Shown here piece after piece: positions 1-9,438 of a stretch of DNA of 56,648 bases (its first letter is position 1; each line of letters starts with the position of its first letter). The notes under the pieces are model-generated. The model was not told the origin of the DNA and made no database searches. It saw only the letters and a list, made by a program, of their open reading frames with translations. The stretch spans positions 1 through 56,648 of the forward strand of contig NKIW01000013.1 in assembly GCA_002256205.1 (NCBI GenBank), given 5' to 3'. The DNA comes from Rhizobiales bacterium PAR1 (lineage in GTDB: Bacteria; Pseudomonadota; Alphaproteobacteria; Rhizobiales; Beijerinckiaceae). Both the position numbers and the translations under genes were made by a program.

Positions 1-1
1 C

Positions 2-454
2 CTCAATGCCACCATCGAAGCGGCGCGAGCAGGTGAATCCGGGCGCGGATTTGCCGTTGTCGCTTCGGAAGTGAAAGCCCTCGCGAGCCAGACCAGTAGG
101 GCAACGGATGAAATTGCTTCCGCGATCACCTCGATGCAGAAAACGACAGTCGAAGCAGTTGAGACGATCCGCCAGATCACAGCCACCATCACTGACATGA
201 ACGAGATTTCGACAGCCATCACCAGCTCGATGGTTGAGCAGGGGCGGGCCACGGCCGAGATTGCCGAAAACGTCCAGCAGGTCGCCGTCGGCACAGGGGA
301 AGTCGCCTCGGCCATTACGCACGTTACGACCGCGGCTACGACCTCTGGTGCTGCGGCTTCACAGGTGCTCGGTGCAGCGTCAGAACTCTCCAGACAGTCC
401 GAGATTCTCAAGGATGAAATGGATTCTTTCCTTGCAAGGGCGCGCGCGGCCTAA
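2..454 (+). CDS. Methyl-accepting chemotaxis protein, C-terminal fragment
   Basis: The reading frame is open from the window edge, so the 5' part is missing. The first visible residues, [20 protein letters not shown], are the hairpin tip of the cytoplasmic signalling domain that contacts CheA and CheW in this family. The rest is the descending helix of the coiled-coil hairpin, ending in ARARAA. About 150 residues remain; sensor, membrane and HAMP parts lie outside. A complete chemoreceptor follows in the same direction about 160 bp downstream, so the two may be a tandem pair. The ligand cannot be inferred. Confidence 0.9.
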   Translation, partial: LNATIEAARAGESGRGFAVVASEVKALASQTSRATDEIASAITSMQKTTVEAVETIRQITATITDMNEISTAITSSMVEQGRATAEIAENVQQVAVGTGEVASAITHVTTAATTSGAAASQVLGAASELSRQSEILKDEMDSFLARARAA

Positions 455-612
455 CGAAGGAGCGCGACCCGTAGCCGCCGATACCGTGATCGGAATATTA
501 CCATCCTTCATGTGATGCTTTTTTAGGCGCTTCGACAATTAATTTAGCATAATAAATTCGCAATATCTTATTGTGATATTTGAATAATTCATTGCTTTGC
601 AGGATGCGCACA

Positions 613-2601
613 ATGCCGCTTTTTCGTCTTTCCATGAATGGAAAACTCGCCTGCGCGGCTGCTTTTCTCCTCTTCGCCATCGGCCTTCTCTCCCGGCTGC
701 TGATCGAGCAATCGTTCAAGGACATCGATTTCGCCGCAAAGGAGCTGGACGGCATCGTCTATGCGAAGGCCGTCTGGCCTGTTCAGGCGGCAGCAAACCT
801 CACCGACGCTCTGCCCACGAGCCAGACGGCGCAGCTGGCAACCGCGCTGGCCAGACTGGCGCTCGGTTTTGATGCCGCGATGGCCACGGCTGCCGAGTCA
901 AAAGATGCACTCGCCGCGTTGGCGACTGCGGGAGCGGATCAGGCTGCCAAACTCCGCGCGACGTCCCGTGCGCTGATTTCCAAGATCGGCGATGGCTCAA
1001 ACCTCATTCTCGACCCCGATCTCGACAGCTTCTACGTCATGGACGCAGTAATTGTGAAATTGCCGGAGCTGACCGATGCAGCGCGCGCGCTCTATGACCA
1101 GATGGTCGTTGTGGCGAGCGCTACGGCGCCGGATTTTGATGCGAAATCGCAACTCATGATCGCGCTCGGGCGCTATGAGGCGGCCGCTTCCGGTCTGGCC
1201 ACCTCGATCAAAACGGCGATCGCAAATAATCCAGACGGCAGCCTCGAGAAGGCGCTGAAAGGCGCACAGGCTAACCTCCAGAACGATTCCGATGCATTCT
1301 ATGGCGCGGTCAAGCGCGCGTCCTCCGTTCTGATCGAGCGTGCGGAGCCGAATGCCATCAAAACAGTGACGCCACTGCACGAGACGCTTCAGCGGAAGGC
1401 GGATCAGTACTGGAGTTTAACCGCAAACGAACTCGACCGCCTGCTCGATCTGCGTATCACAGGCTTCAAATCGAGGCTCTGGACCAATCTCTCGATTGCT
1501 TATCTCGTGACGTTGATCGCTTTTGGCGTGCTTGCGGCGGTCGGGCTGTCAATCACGCGCGGCACCCGCCGGTTGATTGACCGGATGGAGAGCCTTGCAA
1601 AAGGCGATCTTGCGACCCCCATTCCCTATGGTGAGGATCGTTATGAGCTCGGCAAGCTCGCGAGCGCCGTCGGGGTGTTTCGCTCAACCCTGATGGAGGT
1701 CGAGCGCCTGAATGCCGAGACGGCACAAGCCATCGAGTCCTCGATTGACGAGCGCCGCACCACAATGCTGAGCGTCGCGGAGACGCTGGAAGAAAAGATC
1801 CTCTCGGTCGCCACACGCGTGCGCGAAATGTCTAAAGGTCTGGCTGAGGATGCCAGCATCATGTCTGACGGTGCCGTCCATTCCAGCAAGGAAGTTCAAG
1901 CGGCCGTTCGCGCGTCGGATACAACGGCAGTCAGTGCCGACGAAGCCGCCGCAGAAGCAATGCGCCTTGCGGATGCCGCCAGAGCTGTGCGTCGGCAGAT
2001 GGTCGAAGCCACGAACATCAGTGATGATGCGCATGCGCATGCCCATACGGCGGAAAAGACCGTTGCGGACCTCACGGAGGCTGCCGCGCGGATCGGCGAG
2101 GTGGTCAAGCTGATTTCCGATATTGCGGGGCAGACAAACCTCCTCGCGCTCAATGCCACGATTGAGGCTGCGCGCGCGGGCGAGGCGGGTAGGGGGTTTT
2201 CCGTCGTTGCGGCTGAGGTCAAGGCACTGGCCAATCAGACCGCCGGTGCCACGGGCGATATCGGGCGGCAGGTGCAGGCGATCCAGAATGCAACGGGGCT
2301 CGTTGCTGAAGAGATGGCGGTGATTGTCCGCACGATCCAGAAGCTGGGAGATATCGCGCGTGGCGGTGCTGCCGCCATCGATGCCCAGACGACGCAGGTC
2401 GAGGCCATCTGTCACACCACCTCCACCGTTTCCGGCAATACCGCGAGTTTTGGCAAGGTTGTTCAAACCATCCAGAGCTTCGCGCAGAAGACAGAGGAGC
2501 TTTCCCGCCGTTCGCTCACCTCCTCAACTGATGTCGGGCGAGAGGCCGACCGGCTTCAGGATGAAGTCAGCACGATGCTTCAAGCGCTGAGGCGAGCCTG
2601 A
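613..2601 (+). CDS. Methyl-accepting chemotaxis protein, complete
   Basis: This is a transmembrane chemoreceptor of about 662 residues. It has a first membrane helix near residues 11-30, a periplasmic helical sensor region carrying the motif [12 protein letters not shown] near 133-144, a second membrane helix near 293-314, a HAMP linker near 315-367 and a signalling domain whose tip ([18 protein letters not shown]) lies near 507. The start was placed at the ATG at 613 because AGGA sits 8 bases upstream. An in-frame TTG at 580 and ATG at 604 are alternatives with poorer ribosome-binding sites. The DPxLDSxY motif recurs in helical sensor regions of other receptors, but the ligand is unknown. 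No chemotaxis operon genes are adjacent, so it is probably a stand-alone receptor. Confidence 0.93.
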   Translation: MPLFRLSMNGKLACAAAFLLFAIGLLSRLLIEQSFKDIDFAAKELDGIVYAKAVWPVQAAANLTDALPTSQTAQLATALARLALGFDAAMATAAESKDALAALATAGADQAAKLRATSRALISKIGDGSNLILDPDLDSFYVMDAVIVKLPELTDAARALYDQMVVVASATAPDFDAKSQLMIALGRYEAAASGLATSIKTAIANNPDGSLEKALKGAQANLQNDSDAFYGAVKRASSVLIERAEPNAIKTVTPLHETLQRKADQYWSLTANELDRLLDLRITGFKSRLWTNLSIAYLVTLIAFGVLAAVGLSITRGTRRLIDRMESLAKGDLATPIPYGEDRYELGKLASAVGVFRSTLMEVERLNAETAQAIESSIDERRTTMLSVAETLEEKILSVATRVREMSKGLAEDASIMSDGAVHSSKEVQAAVRASDTTAVSADEAAAEAMRLADAARAVRRQMVEATNISDDAHAHAHTAEKTVADLTEAAARIGEVVKLISDIAGQTNLLALNATIEAARAGEAGRGFSVVAAEVKALANQTAGATGDIGRQVQAIQNATGLVAEEMAVIVRTIQKLGDIARGGAAAIDAQTTQVEAICHTTSTVSGNTASFGKVVQTIQSFAQKTEELSRRSLTSSTDVGREADRLQDEVSTMLQALRRA

Positions 2602-3391
2602 GTGGACCCAAACTGACGCGCCCCTAGTTGCCTAGGAGCGCTAAATGTCCGGTTTCCGTTACGGATTTTAGAGGCCTGACCGACCGAAACGGGGCGCTGA
2701 GCGGTTGAGCCGGCGATACATAAATCGAAAATTCCACCTCCGAATGGTCCAATTTAACGGGGGCAACGTCAGTCAGCGACCCCACACTGCACACCGGGGC
2801 CTGATCCCAGCCGCTGCCTATTGGAATACCGTTCAACCCGACCAGCAGCTCCAGAGAGTAGCTTAAGCCGTCACAAATTCTGTCCAACCATTTGGGAATA
2901 GCTCAAGCGTTTCAACCGTGTGTTCCGCCGCACATCCGTTCTTCGCAGTCGTAACTAGGCTCCTTCCATAGACGAACCAATACCGGTTTGAAACGCCCCG
3001 GGATTGCCGGAGGCTGATGAAATCTCATCAATGTCGGCTTTCGGCGTCTGCTCACCTACCATTGAGTGTCCGAAACGGGGCGCGTTCCGGTCACTCGCGG
3101 CATTTTCAAAAAAGTACCGCCGGTCGAATTCCACAAATGGCATTACGAGGAAGAGTCGGATTTTAATCGAAGTAGATACTGGCGCTTGGCGTCAACTTTG
3201 CGCGGCCTGATCTATGCCAGGGTAGGGCGCATTCTGAGACTTTTTTGTTTAGTCTGACACCACCCAATAATGGTCTCAACGCTAGCGCGGGCGGCGAAGC
3301 TGGATAGGGTTGCGCTGCAGCCCGCATTGCCTCATTCTGACTGATCGGCGGGCCGCGACGAGGCGTGGGGCGAGCGGCGGGAGCGCAGAGG
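2602..3391. other. Gene-poor spacer with degenerate repeats
   Basis: No convincing gene is present in about 790 bp. Short open frames occur on both strands but lack family resemblance and good ribosome-binding sites. The stretch contains two degenerate copies of a short repeat (near 2643 and 3030) and two occurrences of CCGAAACGGGGCG (near 2687 and 3069). This suggests decayed or rearranged sequence rather than a functional gene. Confidence 0.5.
3030..3044 (+). repeat. Dispersed degenerate repeat, copy with exact 15-mer
   Basis: The 15-mer AATGTCGGCTTTCGG here recurs exactly at 4702-4716. Weaker relatives lie at 2643-2657 (AATGTCCGGTTTCCG) and 27763-27777 (AATGTCTGCTTCTGG). All copies are in gene-poor spacers. 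CTACCA follows a short distance after both exact copies, so the homology extends beyond the 15-mer. Confidence 0.5.
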
Positions 3392-4366
3392 TTGAGTACG
3401 GCGGACGACAAGGACGAGCAGACCTCATTCTCCGCCTCTGGACCCGGGCTGCCGGCCGTTCTGCCAAAGAGCTTCCGGGCCTTATCGTCAAACCTCGCCG
3501 CCTCCATCCTGATGGTCCTGGCCTTCATGGTCTTCACCCTGATGTCTGTGCTGATCCGTTATGTGGGCGACCGGGTGCCGATCGTGCAGGTTGTGCTCGT
3601 GCGCCAGCTGATCGCCTTTACTTTGTTCGCGCCGTGGTTCTGGCGCGAGCGGGCGCAGATCCGCCGGCCCACCGGGCTGAAGCTGCATCTGGCCCGCGGC
3701 GTGCTAGCTGTCGGCTCGATGACCTGCGGGCTGAGTGCCGTCCTGCTCATCCCCCTCGCCGACGTCACCGCCATCCAGATGGCGGAGGTGCTTTTTGTCA
3801 CGGCGCTGGCTGCGCTGGTTCTGGGCGAAAAGGTCGGGTGGCGGCGCTGGAGCGCGGCTGCGGTCGGCTTCTTCGGCGTCGCGGTCATGGTGCGCCCCTT
3901 TGGGCAGGGCGTGGAGCCCGCGGCGCTGCTGGCGCTGGCCAGCGCACTCTTTGCCGCGGGCAGCATGGTGGCGCTGCGTCTCGGTTCCGCCCATGACCGC
4001 ACGGGCACGGTGCTTTTCTGGCAGGGGGTGGTGGTGCTGGCCCTGATCACGCCCGCGGCGCTATGGTTTTGGGTGACGCCAAGCCTGGCGGATGTGCTGA
4101 TGCTAATCTTCATGGGCGTGATCTTCACAGTCGGGCTATGGCTGTGGACCTATGCGCTGCGCATGGGCGAGGCCTCGGCGTTGGCGCCGCTCAACTATAT
4201 AAAGCTTCTGATGGCCGGTGGCGTGGGGTGGCTCGCCTTTGGCGAGACGCCCACCTTGGAGACGGTGGCCGGCGGCCTGCTGGTGATTGGAGCCGCGACC
4301 TACACCATCCACCGCAACGCCCAGCGGGCGGCTAAGGTGCGCCCCGCGACGCTGACTCCAAGCTGA
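3392..4366 (+). CDS. EamA/DMT-family transporter
   Basis: This is a predicted inner-membrane permease of the drug/metabolite transporter superfamily, about 324 residues with roughly ten hydrophobic helices and the internal two-fold repeat typical of EamA proteins. Helix one covers the stretch starting ASILMVLAFMVFTLMSV; the second half begins near the VLFWQGVVVLALITPAALWF segment. Such proteins export or import small metabolites, but the substrate cannot be told from sequence. The start is uncertain: TTG at 3392 has GGGAG 8 bases upstream, while GTG at 3365 would add nine residues. It stands alone, convergent with purU, with no evident operon partner. Confidence 0.85.
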   Translation: MSTADDKDEQTSFSASGPGLPAVLPKSFRALSSNLAASILMVLAFMVFTLMSVLIRYVGDRVPIVQVVLVRQLIAFTLFAPWFWRERAQIRRPTGLKLHLARGVLAVGSMTCGLSAVLLIPLADVTAIQMAEVLFVTALAALVLGEKVGWRRWSAAAVGFFGVAVMVRPFGQGVEPAALLALASALFAAGSMVALRLGSAHDRTGTVLFWQGVVVLALITPAALWFWVTPSLADVLMLIFMGVIFTVGLWLWTYALRMGEASALAPLNYIKLLMAGGVGWLAFGETPTLETVAGGLLVIGAATYTIHRNAQRAAKVRPATLTPS

Positions 4367-4775
4367 GACGTGGCCGGGGCCATTGTCAGATAAAGTATGC
4401 GCTTGCGGATCATTGGATCAGAGTTGTGCGATTCGATCGCTTGGTTGCCAGCGCTTCGCCAGACTATCAGGGATTTTTCCTCAAAGTCCGGCGTTCTTTC
4501 TCCAATCCATTGCGATGGGGGCGGCGAAGCTTAAACCGCACGTTTTCCTCTGCCAGTGCCCGGGCGTCGCCAACGACACCAAGCCGCATTGCCGGCTTTG
4601 GGTTGCACGCTGCTCGATCCATGAACGGGTTGGAGGTGCTGTCAGGCCCTATCCGGGAACTTTCGGAGCTATTTCAGCACCAAGTTCTCTTGAAACCGAA
4701 AAATGTCGGCTTTCGGAAATATACCTACCAAGGCCGAATGACCGCCTTGGGGCGCATTGGCGATACCGTTTCAAT
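4367..4775. other. Spacer between convergent genes
   Basis: About 410 bp separate the permease from the convergent purU. Two overlapping open frames on the plus strand (from 4383 and 4426) are rich in Cys and Arg, resemble no family known to me, and one runs into purU. No clear terminator hairpin was found. A copy of the dispersed 15-mer lies at 4702-4716. Confidence 0.5.
4702..4716 (+). repeat. Dispersed degenerate repeat, second exact copy
   Basis: This is identical over 15 bases to the copy at 3030-3044 and is likewise followed by CTACCA. It lies in a spacer with no gene. Confidence 0.5.
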
Positions 4776-5663
4776 TCACCCCATCCTGGAAGACGCATAG
4801 CTATCCGGACTTGCGGGGAAGACGATAGTTTTAGTGCCGTTAAGAAGTACGCGCCGATGAATATGGGCATGGATCGCGCGTGCCAGCACCTGGCTCTCAA
4901 CATCGCGACCGAGCGAGACATAGTCCTCTGAACTCTGGGCATGCGTCACACGGACAATATCCTGCTCGATGATTGGTCCTTCATCGAGATCGGTCGTGAC
5001 ATAATGCGAGGTCGCGCCGATCAGCTTCACACCACGTTCGAAAGCCTGCCGATAGGGATTGGCTCCCTTGAAGCTCGGCAAGAAGGAATGGTGGATGTTG
5101 ATGATCTTGCCGGACATCATCCGGCACATCTCCTCGGAGAGAACCTGCATATACCGGGCAAGAACGATAAGCTCCGCTCCGGTCTCCGAGATCAGCCGCA
5201 TCTGATGGGCTTCAGCCTCGGCTTTGTTGTCCTTCGTCACCTTGATATAGTGAAACGGAATATCGTGATTGACGACCACTTTCTGATAGTCGAGGTGGTT
5301 TGAGATCACAGCGACAATATCGATGGGGAGCGCGCCAATTCGCCAGCGATAGAGCAAATCGTTCAGGCAATGCCCGAAGCGCGAGACCATGATGATGACC
5401 TTCATCTTCCGCGATTCATCATGGAACAGGTAATCCATCCCGAAAGGGCTCGCCAACGCCGCAAAGCTCTGCTCGATGGCTGAAAGGGGCTGGCCTTCTT
5501 CGCTCAGGAAGCTCATCCGCATGAAGAAGCGGCCGGTTTCCCGGTCATCGAATTGCGCGCTGTCCGTAATGTTGCAGCCCATTCGGGACAGGTACGAGGC
5601 GATGGTGGCCACAATATCCCGCTTCGAAGCGCAAGAGACCGTAAGAGCGTACCCTGTCATCAT
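4776..5663 (-). CDS. purU: Formyltetrahydrofolate deformylase
   Basis: PurU hydrolyses 10-formyl-tetrahydrofolate to formate and tetrahydrofolate. The 295-residue product has an N-terminal ACT regulatory domain (about 1-85) and a formyltransferase-fold domain (about 88-280). The family signature INIHHSFLPSFKGANPY is at 189-204 and the catalytic aspartate lies in LDEGP near 227. The start is the ATG at 5663, with AGGGGC upstream; the frame is open further 5', but that part does not match the family. It is the last gene of the sarcosine/one-carbon run, 122 bp after folB. Here it would free tetrahydrofolate for sarcosine oxidase and prevent one-carbon overload. Confidence 0.95.
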   Translation of the reverse strand: MMTGYALTVSCASKRDIVATIASYLSRMGCNITDSAQFDDRETGRFFMRMSFLSEEGQPLSAIEQSFAALASPFGMDYLFHDESRKMKVIIMVSRFGHCLNDLLYRWRIGALPIDIVAVISNHLDYQKVVVNHDIPFHYIKVTKDNKAEAEAHQMRLISETGAELIVLARYMQVLSEEMCRMMSGKIINIHHSFLPSFKGANPYRQAFERGVKLIGATSHYVTTDLDEGPIIEQDIVRVTHAQSSEDYVSLGRDVESQVLARAIHAHIHRRVLLNGTKTIVFPASPDSYASSRMG

Positions 5664-5785
5664 ATCTGTTCTGCCCCTGGTGATATGCTGTTCAAGAAGT
5701 CCATTCGAACGGGCCCACACCGCGACACTCGGGCGCTGATGAAGGAGGCACCCGTTTTCGTTCCCGCACGATGGGGCCTGAGCCC

Positions 5786-6190
5786 TCAAACCCGCGCGCG
5801 TGAAATCGTGACGGCAATGCCGTCCAGTATCGCTGCGACAGCCGCGCCTGGCTTCTCAACCGTCACAGCTATATCCGCGACGCGGGGATAGCCGGCGAGG
5901 ATGGCGGTCGCGATGGCTTCCGCCAGGGCCTCGATGATCCTGAAGCGCTGGCCCACGGCAATTTCCTGAACCAACTGGGCGATATCCGCATAAGAGACCG
6001 AAGCCTCGAGATCGTCGTTCCGCCCCGCCTCGGTCAGGTCGAGCCCCAGCGTCACCGAAATATAGAAGCGCTGTCCGAGCTTTTCCTCCTCCGCGTAGAC
6101 GCCGTGATGGGCGAAGACGCCGATCCGCGACAGGCTGATCCGGTCGCGGGCCGGCACGTGCAAGGACACGGCGATCTCCCGCTCAGGCAT
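5786..6190 (-). CDS. folB: Dihydroneopterin aldolase (FolB family)
   Basis: FolB cleaves 7,8-dihydroneopterin to 6-hydroxymethyl-dihydropterin and glycolaldehyde in folate synthesis. The 134-residue length suits the family. Visible signatures are [25 protein letters not shown], the helix [16 protein letters not shown] and VTVEKPGA, which together form the tunnel-fold core. Its ATG overlaps the end of glyA by 8 bases, so the two are translationally coupled. A pterin-synthesis gene inside a sarcosine operon fits a demand for extra tetrahydrofolate. I infer that it may be a second copy beside a housekeeping folB, which cannot be checked here. Confidence 0.9.
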   Translation of the reverse strand: MPEREIAVSLHVPARDRISLSRIGVFAHHGVYAEEEKLGQRFYISVTLGLDLTEAGRNDDLEASVSYADIAQLVQEIAVGQRFRIIEALAEAIATAILAGYPRVADIAVTVEKPGAAVAAILDGIAVTISRARV

Positions 6191-7472
6191 AGATCGGGAA
6201 GTTGCGCAGCAGGGCTTCGACCTTGCGCTTCACTGCGGCTTCCGTCGCTGCGTTGCCTTCTTCGCCATGCGCGGCAAGGCCATGGAGCGTCTCGGCGATC
6301 AACGCGCCGACTGCGCGGAATTCGCTACGGCCAAAGCCGCGCGAGGTTGCGGCGGGCGAGCCGAGCCGGATGCCGGAGGTGATGGTTGGCTTTTCCGGAT
6401 CAAACGGGATGCCGTTCTTGTTGCAGGTAATTTGCGCCCGACCCAGCGAAGCCTCGGCAGCCTTGCCAGTCAGCTTCTTGGGCCGCATGTCGACCAGCAT
6501 GAGGTGATTGTCCGTACCGCCGGAAGCAATGGCGAAGCCGGAATCGACCAGCGTGTTCGCGAGTTCCCGCGCATTTTCGACTACTGCCTGTGCATAGGCT
6601 CGGAAGGAAGGCTGCAAGGCCTCGTGGAAGGCCACGGCCTTCGCCGCGATCACGTGCATCAGCGGGCCGCCTTGCAAGCCGGGGAAGATCGCTGAATTGA
6701 TCTTCTTGGCGATGTCCTCATCGTTGGTCAGCACCATGCCGCCGCGCGGGCCGCGCAGGGTCTTATGCGTGGTAGTCGTGACGACATGCGCATGCGGAAA
6801 AGGCGAGGGATGCGCGCCGCCCGCGACGAGCCCCGCGAAATGCGCCATATCGACCATGAAGTAGGCACCGACCGCATCGCAGATCTCGCGGAATTTCGCG
6901 AAATCCCAGTGGCGGGAATAGCCTGAACCGCCCGCGATGATCATCTTTGGCCGGTGTTCCTCGGCCAGGCGCGCAACCGCTTCCATATCGATCAGATGGT
7001 CATCGGGCCGGACGCCGTAGCTCACGACATTGAACCACTTGCCGCTCATGTTTGGCTTCGCGCCATGCGTGAGATGCCCGCCGGCAGCGAGATCGAGCCC
7101 CATGAAGGTATCGCCCGGCTTCAGAAGACCGAGAAACACCGCCTGATTGGCCTGAGAGCCGGAATTGGCCTGAACATTGGCAAAACCGCAGCCGAACAGC
7201 TGTTTGGCACGGGAAATCGCCAGTTCCTCGGCGATATCGACAAATTGGCAGCCCCCATAATAACGCCGACCGGGGTATCCCTCGGCATATTTGTTGGTGA
7301 GCACGGAACCCTGTGCCTCAAGCACCGCGCGTGAGACGATATTCTCCGAAGCGATCAGCTCGATTTCATCCCGCTGGCGCCCGAGCTCAAGCTGCAAGGC
7401 GTTGGCGATTTCAGGATCAACATCCGCCACGGATGCCGAGAAAAAGCTGTTCGAGCGATTGGGGGCGGTCAT
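6183..7472 (-). CDS. glyA: Serine hydroxymethyltransferase
   Basis: GlyA is a cytosolic PLP enzyme that interconverts glycine plus 5,10-methylene-tetrahydrofolate with serine plus tetrahydrofolate. The 429-residue product carries the PLP-lysine motif [14 protein letters not shown] (Lys near 237), the N-terminal ELIASEN and the C-terminal [15 protein letters not shown]. The start at 7472 is supported by AAGGAAA 5 bases upstream. It lies 13 bp after sdaA and overlaps folB. In this operon it would run toward serine, using both products of sarcosine oxidation, glycine and methylene-tetrahydrofolate. SdaA next door then deaminates the serine. Confidence 0.97.
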   Translation of the reverse strand: MTAPNRSNSFFSASVADVDPEIANALQLELGRQRDEIELIASENIVSRAVLEAQGSVLTNKYAEGYPGRRYYGGCQFVDIAEELAISRAKQLFGCGFANVQANSGSQANQAVFLGLLKPGDTFMGLDLAAGGHLTHGAKPNMSGKWFNVVSYGVRPDDHLIDMEAVARLAEEHRPKMIIAGGSGYSRHWDFAKFREICDAVGAYFMVDMAHFAGLVAGGAHPSPFPHAHVVTTTTHKTLRGPRGGMVLTNDEDIAKKINSAIFPGLQGGPLMHVIAAKAVAFHEALQPSFRAYAQAVVENARELANTLVDSGFAIASGGTDNHLMLVDMRPKKLTGKAAEASLGRAQITCNKNGIPFDPEKPTITSGIRLGSPAATSRGFGRSEFRAVGALIAETLHGLAAHGEEGNAATEAAVKRKVEALLRNFPIYA

Positions 7473-7485
7473 GGCGTTTCCTTTT

Positions 7486-8859
7486 TCAGCATTCCACGAA
7501 GGCGACCGCGAGACCACCCTGTGAGGTTTCCTTATATTTGTGATGCATGTCAGCGCCGGTCTGGCGCATGGCCGCAATGACCTGATCGAGGCTCACCTTG
7601 TGGGTGCCGTCGCCCTTCAGCGCCATCGAGGCGGCATTGACGGCCTTGACCGCCCCGAAGGCATTGCGTTCGATGCAGGGGATCTGCACCAGCCCGCCGA
7701 TTGGGTCGCAGGTCATGCCGAGATGATGTTCCATCGCGATTTCCGCGGCATTCTCGATCTGGGCATTGCTGCCACCCCATGCCGCGCAGAGCCCAGCGGC
7801 CGCCATCGAAGCGGCAACGCCGACCTCGCCCTGACAGCCGACCTCCGCACCGGAAATCGAGGCGTTGAGCTTGAACAGGGCGCCGATGGCGGTCGCCGTC
7901 AAAAGGAAGCGCTCCATGCCCGCTTCATCCGCGCTCGGCCAGAAATCGCGGTAGTAGCGCAGCACAGCCGGGATGACGCCTGCCGCGCCATTCGTCGGCG
8001 CGGTGACGACCCGCCCGCCAGCGGCATTCTCCTCGTTCACAGCAATCGCGAAGACCGAGATCACATCCATCACCTGATGCGCGGCGAAATCATTCTCCGA
8101 ATGCTGTTGCTTGAGTTTGCGGAAAATCGCGGCGGCTCTGCGCTTGACCTGAAGTCCACCGGGCAATTCGCCCTCGGTCTTCAGACCGCGATCAACGCAC
8201 GCCAGCATCACGCCGGCGACGGAAGCGATATAGGCAGCGACATCCCCGGCGGAGCGCAGTGCCTCCTCATTGGCGCGCACGATCTCGGCGATGGCGAGAC
8301 CGGAGGCTTCACCCATAGCCAGCAACTCGGCAGCATTGCGGTAAGGGTAGGGGACGGCGCTGGCGTTCACCTCTGTCGGCAGATCATTTTGCCCTTCGAG
8401 AACAATGAACCCGCCGCCGACCGAGCACCAGCGTTGGCCGAAGAGCGCTTCACCCGCCGCATCGAAGGCCACAAATGCGAGCGTGTTGGGGTGGAAAGGC
8501 GGGTTTGTGATCAAATCACTGACGATATCTGTCTCGGGATCGAAGGTGATGAACGCCTTCCCGCCGAGAGGGAGTTTTCGAGCCGCTTCAACAGCCGCCA
8601 CGATATCATCCGCGGCTTCGGGATCGAGGGTCGCGGGTTGCTGTCCGGCAAGGCCGAGAATGACCGCTTTGGCCGTGCCATGCCCTTTTCCGGTCCAGGC
8701 GAGAGAGCCATAGAGCGTAGTGACAATGCGGACAACACGCCCGGCAAGGCCAGCGGCCTCCAGTGCCGAAACGAAGGAAAACGCCGCCTTCATCGGCCCG
8801 ACAGTGTGGGAAGAGGAGGGGCCGATCCCGATCTTGAAGAGGTCAAAGATGCTGATCAT
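7486..8859 (-). CDS. sdaA: L-serine ammonia-lyase, iron-sulfur type
   Basis: This enzyme converts L-serine to pyruvate and ammonia using a [4Fe-4S] cluster. The 457-residue single-chain form starts [19 protein letters not shown], whose Ser-rich loop is the family's N-terminal hallmark. Candidate cluster cysteines are seen in [10 protein letters not shown] and [14 protein letters not shown]. It sits between soxG (15 bp) and glyA (13 bp), so it is surely co-transcribed with them. It supplies the exit from glycine/serine into central carbon metabolism. Similar serine dehydratase genes accompany sarcosine and glycine-betaine catabolic clusters in other proteobacteria. Confidence 0.96.
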   Translation of the reverse strand: MISIFDLFKIGIGPSSSHTVGPMKAAFSFVSALEAAGLAGRVVRIVTTLYGSLAWTGKGHGTAKAVILGLAGQQPATLDPEAADDIVAAVEAARKLPLGGKAFITFDPETDIVSDLITNPPFHPNTLAFVAFDAAGEALFGQRWCSVGGGFIVLEGQNDLPTEVNASAVPYPYRNAAELLAMGEASGLAIAEIVRANEEALRSAGDVAAYIASVAGVMLACVDRGLKTEGELPGGLQVKRRAAAIFRKLKQQHSENDFAAHQVMDVISVFAIAVNEENAAGGRVVTAPTNGAAGVIPAVLRYYRDFWPSADEAGMERFLLTATAIGALFKLNASISGAEVGCQGEVGVAASMAAAGLCAAWGGSNAQIENAAEIAMEHHLGMTCDPIGGLVQIPCIERNAFGAVKAVNAASMALKGDGTHKVSLDQVIAAMRQTGADMHHKYKETSQGGLAVAFVEC

Positions 8860-8874
8860 GCCCCTGCCTCGATC

Positions 8875-9438
8875 TTACAGGCCGTTTGTGCCGGCCAACG
8901 CATCGGCAAGGTGACCGACGAGATAGGGTGCAAAGGACCGCCAGACCTCGACATGAAAACGCGTCTCGGCCTGACGCCAGAGGACGATCTCGGTCTTGAG
9001 GTAAATCGTCCGCGTCGCCATCCCGACCGGAAAGGCGGCCAGAGCGAGATCGAGCGGACAGCCGGCGGAGAGGCAGCGCGCGGCGAGCCGTCCTTCCAGC
9101 ACGAGGCCGATCTGGCGATGCGAAATATCGACAAGAGACGACGTTCCGGCGGGAAGCGTCGCTTTCAACCCGGCCTCGACCGTCGTGGCATCCTCCTCGG
9201 GGGCGAGGAGCAGGAATTCGTACGGCCCGAGCCAGAGAGCGGTCCGGGTGCCTGCGGCGCTCCCTTGCAGGGGCTTCGGCGCTGCCGGCCCAAAGGCGGC
9301 GACAGAAGCACCATCTCCGCGCAGGATGAAACGTGCGGCATGAGGGGCCTCGGAGAGGGAGAAATCCGTGCCTTTCGGCAGGGAAAGCCCATGAAGCGGC
9401 CCGCGCCGGCTAGCCATCATGACGGCATGATCACTCAT
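8875..9438 (-). CDS. soxG: Sarcosine oxidase gamma subunit
   Basis: SoxG is the gamma subunit of heterotetrameric sarcosine oxidase. The product is about 187 residues, a usual length. It has the SoxG/GcvT-like fold pattern, with WLGPYEFLLLAP, SLVDISHRQIGLVLEG and the C-terminal RFHVEVWRSFAPYLVGHL. The ATG at 9438 overlaps the end of soxA by 8 bases (ATGAGTGA), showing translational coupling. The gamma subunit has no known catalytic residue and is needed for assembly. Identification rests on both sequence and its place after soxB, soxD and soxA. Confidence 0.94.
   Translation of the reverse strand: MSDHAVMMASRRGPLHGLSLPKGTDFSLSEAPHAARFILRGDGASVAAFGPAAPKPLQGSAAGTRTALWLGPYEFLLLAPEEDATTVEAGLKATLPAGTSSLVDISHRQIGLVLEGRLAARCLSAGCPLDLALAAFPVGMATRTIYLKTEIVLWRQAETRFHVEVWRSFAPYLVGHLADALAGTNGL

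Noticed and set aside
4383-4931. 182-codon plus-strand open frame downstream of the EamA gene
   Set aside because: It overlaps the end of purU in antisense and has no family likeness.
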